DNA of 64,000 nt, taken from assembly GCF_004340685.1 (NCBI RefSeq), contig NZ_SLUN01000011.1, positions 62,001 to 126,000 on the forward strand, in the 5' to 3' direction. The notes below the pieces were generated by a model. That model had not been told where the DNA came from. It worked only from the letters and a program-made list of their open reading frames with translations, and made no database searches. The position numbers were made by a program, and so were the translations under genes. Within the stretch, counting starts at the first letter, position 1. Each line of letters starts with the position of its first letter. The stretch comes from Hydrogenispora ethanolica. GTDB lineage: Bacteria > Bacillota > UBA4882 > UBA8346. Positions 55,257-64,000 of this stretch are shown here, piece by piece.

Positions 55257-56723
55257 TCAGCGTTGCTTTTCCAGCTCTTGCTTGAGCAATTCATTGACAA
55301 TCCCCGGATTGGCCCGGCCTTTGGTCTCTTTCATCATTTGGCCGACTAGGAATCCGATGGCCCGTTCCTTTCCCGCCAGATAATCGGCGACCGATTGCGG
55401 GTGGGCGGCCAGCACCTTGCGGGCCAGGGCTTCCAATTCCCCGGCATCGCTGATCTGCACCAATCCTTGCTCGGCGACGATGGCCTCGGGGTCCTTACCG
55501 CTGGCAAACATCGTTTCAAAGACCGTCTTGGCAATTTTGCCGCTGATGGTGCCGGCGTCAATCATCTTTAACAACTTCGCCAGCTGTTCCGAGTGAATCT
55601 TCAATCCTCCAAATTCGACCCGCTCCTGGTTCATCAGGCGGGCCAATTCACTCATCATCCAGTTGGAAACGGCTTTGGCCTCGCCGTACGCGGCCACGGC
55701 CGCCTCGAAAAATTGGGCCATCTCCAGCGATCCGCTGAGCAAAGCGGCGTCATATTCGGGGAGCCCCCACTCGGCCACGTACCGGCGGCGGCGGGAATCG
55801 GGCATCTCCGGCAACCGCTCACGCAGACCGTTGATTCGCTCCGGCGGGATCACCATCGGCACTAGATCCGGTTCGGGGAAGTACCGGTAATCGCTGGCTT
55901 CCTCTTTGGAACGCATGAAGACGGTGATTCCTTTCGCCTCATCCCAGGCCCGGGTCTGTTTGACCATCTTCTCCCCTTCATCCAGCAAACGCGCCTGGCG
56001 GGCGGCCTCATACTCCAGAGCGGCCTGAACCGCCCGGAAAGAATTCATGTTTTTGATCTCGGCCAAGACGCCGAATTCCTTTTGCCCCTTGGGCCGCAAC
56101 GATATATTGGCGTCGCAGCGCAATGAGCCTTCTTCCATTTTGCAATCGGAAACTCCGGTATATTGGAGCAGGATCTTTAACTTTTCCAGATAATCCTTGG
56201 CCTCTTTGGGAGAACGGAGGTCGGGCGCGCCGACGATTTCGATCAGTGGAATTCCGCAACGGTTATAATCCTGCATCGCATAGTCGGAATCGAGGATCCC
56301 GGTGCCAGAATGGACTGTCTTGCCCGCTTCCTCCTCCAGATGGACCCGGATGATCCCCACTTTTTTCAAGGTGTCCGGCTCACCGTCCGCCGCAATCTCG
56401 ATCCAGCCGTCCTTGCAGAGCGGCAGATCGTATTGGGAGATCTGATAGGCTTTCGGCGAGTCGGGGTAGAAATATTGTTTCCGGTCAAATTTACTGAAAG
56501 GAGCGATCTGGCAGTTCAAAGCCAAGCCCGCCAGGATCGCGTAATCCATGGCTTGTTCATTCAGCACCGGCAAGGCACCCGGTAAACCGAGACAGACCGG
56601 GCAGACCTGGGAATTCGGCTCCCCTCCGAACTTCGTGGTGCAATTACAGAAGACTTTAGTCTCCGTCTTCAACTCGGCGTGGACTTCCAGACCGATGACT
56701 ATCTCATAATCCGCTAACGGCAT
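55257..56723 (-). CDS. gatB: aspartyl/glutamyl-tRNA amidotransferase subunit B
   Basis: 488 residues. GatB amidates mischarged Glu-tRNA(Gln) and Asp-tRNA(Asn) with GatA and GatC. The N-terminus has EIVIGLEVHAELKT and CNCTTKFGG; CPVCLGLPGALPVLN is the zinc-binding region, and YPDSPKAYQISQYD follows. The YqeY-like C-terminal domain ends GRANPGIVNELLKQ. AAGGGG 8 bases before ATG 56723 sets the start. Confidence 0.97.
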   Translation of the reverse strand: MPLADYEIVIGLEVHAELKTETKVFCNCTTKFGGEPNSQVCPVCLGLPGALPVLNEQAMDYAILAGLALNCQIAPFSKFDRKQYFYPDSPKAYQISQYDLPLCKDGWIEIAADGEPDTLKKVGIIRVHLEEEAGKTVHSGTGILDSDYAMQDYNRCGIPLIEIVGAPDLRSPKEAKDYLEKLKILLQYTGVSDCKMEEGSLRCDANISLRPKGQKEFGVLAEIKNMNSFRAVQAALEYEAARQARLLDEGEKMVKQTRAWDEAKGITVFMRSKEEASDYRYFPEPDLVPMVIPPERINGLRERLPEMPDSRRRRYVAEWGLPEYDAALLSGSLEMAQFFEAAVAAYGEAKAVSNWMMSELARLMNQERVEFGGLKIHSEQLAKLLKMIDAGTISGKIAKTVFETMFASGKDPEAIVAEQGLVQISDAGELEALARKVLAAHPQSVADYLAGKERAIGFLVGQMMKETKGRANPGIVNELLKQELEKQR

Positions 56724-56773
56724 GGCAATATCCCCTTTCATGATATCCGATGAAAACGTCGGGCGGGAGCCTC

Positions 56774-58234
56774 TTACAACTCGGGCCGGCGTTTATGAAA
56801 GTCAGTGGCTTGTTCGAATCCGTACGCCGCCCGGAGCAATGTCGCTTCTCCGAAGGCCGGACCCAGCAGTTGCAAGCCGATGGGCTTGCCCTGGTCAAAG
56901 CCACCCGGGAGCGACAGTCCAGGAATCCCCGCCATGTTGCAAGTGATGGTGCAGATATCCTCCAGATACATCTCCAGCGGGTCTTTGGTTTTGGATCCGA
57001 TTTTGAAAGCTACTGAAGGAGCCGTCGGCGTCAGGATCAGATCGCAACTTTGAAACGCGCGGTTGAAATCCTCGCGGATCAGGGTCCGTACCTGTTGCGC
57101 CTTAAGGTAATAGGCGTCGTAATAACCGGAGCTCAAGGCATAGGTGCCGATCATGATGCGCCGTTTCACTTCCGGCCCGAATCCTTCCTTGCGGGTCTTC
57201 ATGAACAGCGCCACCGAATCGGATACCTCCTCGGCGGTACGGTGCCCGTAACGGACCCCGTCATAGCGGGCCAGGTTGGAGCTGGCCTCGGCCGGGGCGA
57301 TGATATAATACGTCGCCAAGGCGTATTGGGTATAGGGCAGCGATACATCGACTACTTCCGCGCCGAGATCCCGGAAAACGCGGACAGCGTCGTTAACCGC
57401 TTGCTGGACCGGAGCGCTGATGCCCTCTCCCAGATATTCCTGGGCCAGGCCGATGCGCAATCCTTTCACGTCCTGCTTCAGCGCTTGCAGATAGTCCGGA
57501 ACCGGCTGGTCGATGCAGGTCGAATCGCGCTTGTCATATTGGGCGATGGCTTGTAACAGCAGCGCGCAGTCGGTTACATCCCGGGTAATCGGGCCGATCT
57601 GGTCCAGCGAAGAGGCGAAGGCGATCAAACCATAACGGGAGACCCGGCCGTAAGTAGGCTTTAAACCCACCACGCCGCAATAGGCGGCGGGCTGACGGAT
57701 CGATCCGCCGGTGTCCGAACCCAAGGCCAGGGCGGCCTCGCCCGCCCGGACCGCCGCGGCCGAACCGCCGCTGGAACCGCCGGGAACCGCCTCCAGATCC
57801 CAGGGGTTGCGGGTGACAAAAAGCGCCGAGTTTTCGGTCGATGAACCCATCGCGAATTCGTCCAGGTTGGTCTTGCCGACGATGATCATCCCTGCGGCCT
57901 TCAGCCGTTCGATGACCATCGCGTCGTAAGCCGGTATGTAATTCTCCAGCATCTTGGAGGAGCAGGTTGTCCGCAGCCCGGCCGTGGAAATATTGTCTTT
58001 GACCGCGATCGGAATGCCGGCGAGCGGCGGCAGTTTTTCCCCCTTGGCCAGCCGCCGGTCGAGCTGCTCGGCCTGGGCCATCGCCTCCGCCTCGTTGAGC
58101 GTGACATACGCCCGGACCTTGGGATCCACCGCTTCAATGCGGCGGAAGAAATCCGCCGCCACTTCGGCCACTTTCAGGTCTTTATTGGATATTGCAGCGC
58201 TCAATTCATGAGCGGTCATCTCATAAGAAGCCAA
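56774..58234 (-). CDS. gatA: aspartyl/glutamyl-tRNA amidotransferase subunit A
   Basis: 486 residues, amidase-signature enzyme that releases ammonia from glutamine. The Ser-cisSer-Lys triad is visible: Lys in PIAVKDNI, Ser in [11 protein letters not shown] and the nucleophile Ser in [11 protein letters not shown]. The start is TTG at 58234, with AAAGGGGG 8 bases upstream; a downstream ATG (SYEM) would truncate the family N-terminus. It lies 33 bp after gatC. Confidence 0.97.
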   Translation of the reverse strand: MASYEMTAHELSAAISNKDLKVAEVAADFFRRIEAVDPKVRAYVTLNEAEAMAQAEQLDRRLAKGEKLPPLAGIPIAVKDNISTAGLRTTCSSKMLENYIPAYDAMVIERLKAAGMIIVGKTNLDEFAMGSSTENSALFVTRNPWDLEAVPGGSSGGSAAAVRAGEAALALGSDTGGSIRQPAAYCGVVGLKPTYGRVSRYGLIAFASSLDQIGPITRDVTDCALLLQAIAQYDKRDSTCIDQPVPDYLQALKQDVKGLRIGLAQEYLGEGISAPVQQAVNDAVRVFRDLGAEVVDVSLPYTQYALATYYIIAPAEASSNLARYDGVRYGHRTAEEVSDSVALFMKTRKEGFGPEVKRRIMIGTYALSSGYYDAYYLKAQQVRTLIREDFNRAFQSCDLILTPTAPSVAFKIGSKTKDPLEMYLEDICTITCNMAGIPGLSLPGGFDQGKPIGLQLLGPAFGEATLLRAAYGFEQATDFHKRRPEL

Positions 58235-58267
58235 TTGGATAACCCCCTTTTAAAGTATGGCCGGTCC

Positions 58268-58558
58268 TTAATCCTCCAGGACTTTGGGCACCTTAAAGAA
58301 ATTATCGATCCGGTCGGGGGCGTTTGCCAGGGCCAATTCCGGATCTAGCGACGGTTCCACCCGGTCGGAACGGAAAACATTGGTGACCGGGATGGCGTGA
58401 GCGGTCGGCTCAATTCCCTGCGTATCCAGCTGATTCAACTCTTCCACGAAATTAAGGATCTCATTGAGCTGCCCGGTGAATTCTTCCTTTTCAGCCTCGC
58501 TCAACTCCAGCCGGGCCAACCGCGCCACATGCTCCACTTCGGTTTTGGTAAGACGCAT
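58268..58558 (-). CDS. gatC: aspartyl/glutamyl-tRNA amidotransferase subunit C
   Basis: 96 residues, the small GatC belt subunit: VEHVARLARLELSEAEKEEF, then LNEILNFVEELNQLDT and the terminal DNFFKVPKVLED. GGAGGG precedes the ATG. It is upstream of gatA and gatB, completing the complex. The 286-bp gap to ligA (58559-58844) shows no gene or clear signal. Confidence 0.96.
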   Translation of the reverse strand: MRLTKTEVEHVARLARLELSEAEKEEFTGQLNEILNFVEELNQLDTQGIEPTAHAIPVTNVFRSDRVEPSLDPELALANAPDRIDNFFKVPKVLED

Positions 58559-58844
58559 CGAACTCCCTCCATTGCTGTGAAAAATACGTTAGGATGGTTT
58601 CTATGTTATCATGATGGCAATTGCGTTTAAAATAATACCAATATTTTATCATTAAACGCGCCAAAAAAGATCAAATGGGTGCGAATCATTACATAAATTT
58701 TACCACTGCATCGCGAGCGCCAAGGCGCCGCGAAATCATCCAGAAATACCGGAATCCGGTTCATGCGAGAATGAGGCTTATCAGTAGTACGGAATACCAG
58801 CCCTGCCGGGAACGGGCCTTCCAGTCCGGCCGGAAAGAAAAAAC

Positions 58845-61007
<2,163 letters not shown>

Positions 61008-61152
61008 TTATTGAAAATCCTTCCCGCGGCACCTGAATTTATACCTGCCCATCCCGATTCTACGCTTTCGATCCCTCTCAACGGTTCAAGACATTCCGGA
61101 GCCGCCCCGGCGGCCGGGGCGGGGACAGCCGGCGGAGGATTATCCCTAAAAG

Positions 61153-61404
61153 GATCTGCGGCAGTCGTTGCCGCAGGCACTGCTCACGCCCAACGATCTG
61201 CGGCGGCCATTGCCGCAATTGCTTCTTCCCCCAAATCATCTATGGCACTCATCGCCGCAAATCATTTTTCTCCAAAATGATCCGCGGCAGTCGTCGCCGT
61301 AGATGCTTGCGCCACAAAATGATCTGCGGCAACTATCGCCGTCGTTGTTTCTTCTCCAAAATGAACTGCGGCGGTTATCGCCACAAGAACTTCCGCCGCG
61401 AAAC
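61153..61404 (+). repeat. 42-bp-period degenerate tandem array (six units)
   Basis: Units start GATCTGCGGC or close variants at 61153, 61195, 61237, 61279, 61321 and 61363, exactly 42 bp apart, and most end CCAAAAT. Degenerate units continue on both sides (61111, 61405). The plus frame through the units is interrupted by TGA at unit joins; the minus frame reads as 14-residue repeats of SFxxxxxxGDxCRR type, open from 61568 to 61236. No ribosome binding site or known protein family supports translation. It occupies the 751-bp gap between ligA (60884) and the GNAT gene (61636), in which no other feature was seen. Confidence 0.75.
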
Positions 61405-61635
61405 GATGGCGGGTGGTCCTCCCCCATGGTGCGGATGTTGCAGAATGAGTGTGGCCGGCGTAGCCCGGCGGTTCCCGGTTTCTCAAAGCGCCGGCCGGTC
61501 CGGGAATACGGCGGGGCAAGGCCGGCTGTCCTGTCCATGGAAGCGGCGGACCGACCGTTTCGCTCCAAAAAAATAAACTAGCCTTTCAGCTAGTTGCAAA
61601 ATCGGTATGACCCGTTAAGTGATCGTGTTTCCTTA

Positions 61636-62082
61636 TCAGGTCGCCACCATTTGAGTTTTGCCGCGGAGTCCGCAACGTTCGTAAAATTTTTTGGCCCCGC
61701 TCTGCCAAAGATCGGTCGCTATCTCCAAGCCATGACAACGTTTCTCTTGAACCTTGCCTCTTACAAATTCGACCAAGGCCCGGCCGACGCCCCGGCCCCG
61801 GAACTCCTCGGTGACCACCAATTCCTGAATCGACGCCACCAAACCATGATGATGCAATACTTCCAGATAATACAAAGTGACAAAACCAATGACATTGTTA
61901 TGAACCGTGGCGACAAACGCCTCGCGATCTTCACTCAGGAAGAAACTGTTGAAAATCCGCGCGAAATCACCTTCCGCATAACAAGGACCGGCTCCCGTCA
62001 GTTGACGGTACAACCGGTAAACCGGGCGATAATCATTCTCACTCAGCGGCCGAATCTGTAACCCATTCAAAATTAATCTCAT
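61636..62082 (-). CDS. GNAT-family N-acetyltransferase
   Basis: 148 residues. The GNAT fold is shown by LQIRPLSENDYRPVYRLYRQL, VHNNVIGFVTLYYLEVL, the acetyl-CoA loop VVTEEFRGRGVGRALVEF, and FYERCGLRGK at the end. The frame is open 51 codons upstream without similarity; ATG 62082 or GTG 62088 (AGAGG 5 bases upstream) are the likely starts. The acceptor is unknown. It has no operon partner. Confidence 0.88.
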   Translation of the reverse strand: MRLILNGLQIRPLSENDYRPVYRLYRQLTGAGPCYAEGDFARIFNSFFLSEDREAFVATVHNNVIGFVTLYYLEVLHHHGLVASIQELVVTEEFRGRGVGRALVEFVRGKVQEKRCHGLEIATDLWQSGAKKFYERCGLRGKTQMVAT

Positions 62083-62373
62083 CCTCACTCTCACCTCTTT
62101 TCTTTTCAAAATTTTCACCATTTGAGCGGGCAAATCTATCAAATTGACGTTTTTGGCACCATTTTCGTTCCGTCCAATAACTATCCGCTTCCGAAAACCG
62201 CCGAATCGTTCTCCCTGGGGAAATCGATCCGTCAATCTATGGTTCTATACTATATATATCGTACAAATGCTTATTTTTTTCCACTGAAATTTAAAAATTT
62301 TGCAATTATTTTACACTTGTCTTTAGCTTCGCCGGAACGGGGCAGCTTTATACCCGGCTGCGGCACGGCATAA

Positions 62374-62402
62374 AAAACTCCACCCGGTGAAGGCGGAGTT
62401 TT
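62374..62402 (-). terminator. terminator after the PaaK-type ligase gene
   Basis: AAAACTCC and GGAGTTTT flank a 13-base interior on the minus strand, followed by T residues, about 60 bp past the stop at 62461. The gap 62083-62460 otherwise shows only AT-rich sequence. Confidence 0.75.
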
Positions 62403-62460
62403 CTGTAACCAATCCATTTTTTCACGAAATTGTTTTCTTGACGGAAAAAACATCCCCAAC

Positions 62461-63759
62461 TTACAAGCAGCGCCTGTCAATCACCCGTTTGGCCTTTCCC
62501 ACGCTCCGTTCGATGCTCTTGGGCTCCACCAGTTTGACTTTGACATTGATATTGATCAGCGAGAAGATCCGGTGTTTGATCTTTTCGGTGAGGTCTTCCA
62601 GGTCGCGCAGATTTCCGGTGAAAATGCGTTCCGGGACCTCCACCTGGACTTCCAGATGGTCGAGATGGTCGATCCGGTCCACGATTAGCTGATAATGGGG
62701 TTCCACTTCCTCGATCCCCACCAGGACGCTTTCGATCTGCGACGGGAAGACGTTCACTCCGCGAATGATCAGCATATCGTCGCTGCGTCCCAGCGTCTTT
62801 CGCATCCTCACCGTCGTTCTGCCGCAACGGCATTTCTCATAATCCAGGGCCGTGATATCCCGGGTCCGGTAGCGGATGATCGGCAGCGCTTCCTTGGTAA
62901 GGGCGGTCAGAACCAGCTCGCCCTCTTCACCTGGGCTCTTCGGCTCCCCGGTGACGGGATCGATAATCTCCGGAATAAAATGGTCCTCTTGAATATGCAT
63001 TCCGCAGCAATACTCGCATTCGCCGGAGACTCCCGGCCCGATCACTTCGCTCAAGCCGTAGTTGTCGGTGGCTCGGATTCCCCAGAACCGCTCGATCTCC
63101 TTGCGCATGCCCTCGGACCACGGCTCCGAACCGAAAAGGCCGACCCGCAGCCGGAGCGAGCCGGGGCCAAAACCCATCTCCTTGGCGACTTCGGCCATAT
63201 GAAGCGCATAGGAGGGGGTCGCCACCAATACCGTGGTCCCGAATTCCTTCATGATCCGGATCTGGCGTTCGGTGTTGCCGCTGGAAACCGGGATGACGGT
63301 CGCGCCCACCCGCTCCATCCCGTAATGCAAGCCAAAACCGCCGGTGAACAAGCCGTATCCGAATGAAATCTGGACGATGTCGTCGCTGGTCACTCCGGCG
63401 GCGGTGACAAAACGGCCGACAATGTTAGACCAGGTCTCCAGATCCCTTTTGGTATACCCCACCACGGTTGGAATTCCGGTCGTGCCCGACGAGGAGTGGA
63501 TTCGGACGATCTCCCGCATCGGAACGGCAAACATGCCGTAGGGGTAATTATCGCGCAAGTCATTTTTGATCGTGAACGGCAGGCGGCGGATATCTTCCAG
63601 GCGCCGGATGGAATCCGGCTTGATCCCGGCCTCATCGAATTTGGCTCTGTAAAAGGGGACGTGCTGATAGACCCGCGCCACCACCCGCTGCAGTCTTTCG
63701 GTCTGCAAGCGGCGGAGATCCTCCCGTCCCATCGTCTCAAACTGCGGTTCCCAAATCAT
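62461..63759 (-). CDS. paaK: phenylacetate-CoA ligase family enzyme
   Basis: 432 residues, an ANL-superfamily acyl-CoA ligase. AMP-binding motifs are [16 protein letters not shown] (P-loop-like), [28 protein letters not shown] and RYRTRDIT, then [20 protein letters not shown] before the C-terminal domain. The pattern matches PaaK, which activates phenylacetate or related aryl acids, often with indolepyruvate oxidoreductase genes; those are not seen here. A symporter gene lies upstream on the same strand and could import the substrate. Confidence 0.93.
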   Translation of the reverse strand: MIWEPQFETMGREDLRRLQTERLQRVVARVYQHVPFYRAKFDEAGIKPDSIRRLEDIRRLPFTIKNDLRDNYPYGMFAVPMREIVRIHSSSGTTGIPTVVGYTKRDLETWSNIVGRFVTAAGVTSDDIVQISFGYGLFTGGFGLHYGMERVGATVIPVSSGNTERQIRIMKEFGTTVLVATPSYALHMAEVAKEMGFGPGSLRLRVGLFGSEPWSEGMRKEIERFWGIRATDNYGLSEVIGPGVSGECEYCCGMHIQEDHFIPEIIDPVTGEPKSPGEEGELVLTALTKEALPIIRYRTRDITALDYEKCRCGRTTVRMRKTLGRSDDMLIIRGVNVFPSQIESVLVGIEEVEPHYQLIVDRIDHLDHLEVQVEVPERIFTGNLRDLEDLTEKIKHRIFSLININVKVKLVEPKSIERSVGKAKRVIDRRCL

Positions 63760-63843
63760 GGTTGCCCTTCTTTCCCAAGATATTACCCCGGCGGCTCATA
63801 ACAGCCCCGAAGTAGTGTGTATCTGTAAAAACGGGAGCCGCCG

Positions 63844-64000
63844 CTACTCTTCCGAGGCGGCAACCTCCGCAAACACCCGCTCCAGATGGGATGCTTCAAA
63901 TTTCTGCGATAGCAGGCTCACCGCCGGCACCACCGCCAGCGGAATCAGCATCGCCACCGAGCTGACCAGCGGCGCCAGGCTTTCGTCCTTAAAGATGACG
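63844..64000 (-). CDS. C-terminal end of a probable sodium:solute symporter (cut by window edge)
   Basis: The last 51 codons, ending TAG at 63844-63846, are visible. The sequence runs VIFKDESLAPLVSSVAMLIP followed by LAVVPAVSLLS, a hydrophobic final helix, and a charged tail. This resembles the C-terminus of SSS-family permeases that accompany paaK genes. The start lies outside the window, so the family is a guess. Confidence 0.5.
   Translation of the reverse strand, partial: VIFKDESLAPLVSSVAMLIPLAVVPAVSLLSQKFEASHLERVFAEVAASEE

Noticed and set aside
61011-61280. 89-codon plus-strand Ala-rich gene
   Set aside because: The frame is a by-product of the 42-bp array; in later units the same frame meets TGA at each unit join, and no ribosome binding site is present.

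Overview
The window looks like a chromosome segment of an anaerobic, endospore-forming Bacillota of moderate GC content (clostridial or Limnochordia-like; this placement is inferred from gene content, not from a search). The grounds are spore maturation genes spmA/spmB, a Spo0E-like regulator, SPOCS-type spore-coat-like proteins, CggR-controlled glycolysis genes, a class III (anaerobic) ribonucleotide reductase, WhiA, SepF, DivIVA and YlmH, and many AGGAGG-type ribosome binding sites, several of them in front of TTG or GTG starts. No rRNA, tRNA, CRISPR array, transposase or prophage was seen.

1-5.7 kb: glycolytic block on the minus strand in the order cggR-gap-pgk-tpiA-eno, with whiA upstream. 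5.8-7.0 kb: spmA-spmB on plus. 6.9-16.9 kb: a tightly packed minus-strand run read nrdR-nrdD-nrdG-pgeF-HlyD-like-phoH/PIN-yggS-sepF-proC-ylmH-divIVA, with ATGA overlaps or gaps of tens of bases. 17.2-19.1 kb: a PC4/YdbC-like protein and a membrane-anchored trypsin-FHA protein.

19-38 kb: accessory surface/spore-coat region. It holds a 21-bp-period intergenic array, a coiled-coil membrane protein, two DUF6385-like proteins (one fused to a SPOCS-like domain, one with a Thr/Ser-rich 34-residue repeat), four overlapping glycosyltransferase-2 genes (two clearly with TPR-like tails), an FkbM methyltransferase, a sugar-1-phosphate nucleotidyltransferase, a SPOCS-like protein, two related GT-B enzymes and two tandem CDP-glycerol-transferase-like paralogs. 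I infer that this region builds and glycosylates a spore or cell surface layer.

38-50 kb: a 365-bp array of DnaA-box-like 9-mers spaced at multiples of 21 bp beside a Spo0E-like gene, then a nonulosonic-acid-type sugar cluster with two NeuB-like synthases, two CMP-sugar synthetases, a PtmA-like SDR and a second SDR, a class III aminotransferase, a TIM-barrel isomerase, a VOC protein, two methyltransferases and a UDP-sugar dehydratase. Two families of 105-135 bp inverted-repeat elements sit at gene boundaries in this region.

50.5-55.1 kb: YitT, TagA/WecG, CsaB, O-antigen ligase and DUF4330 genes, consistent with a secondary cell-wall polymer or S-layer anchor. 55.2-60.9 kb: ligA-gatC-gatA-gatB. 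60.9-61.6 kb: a 42-bp-period array. 61.6-64 kb: a GNAT acetyltransferase, a PaaK-type phenylacetate-CoA ligase and the end of a probable sodium:solute symporter.

The most unusual signals are three unrelated intergenic arrays that share a 21 or 42 bp period (one carrying phased DnaA-box matches), two families of gene-boundary palindromic elements, and a sugar pathway with duplicated condensing and activating enzymes next to protein-glycosylation-like genes.
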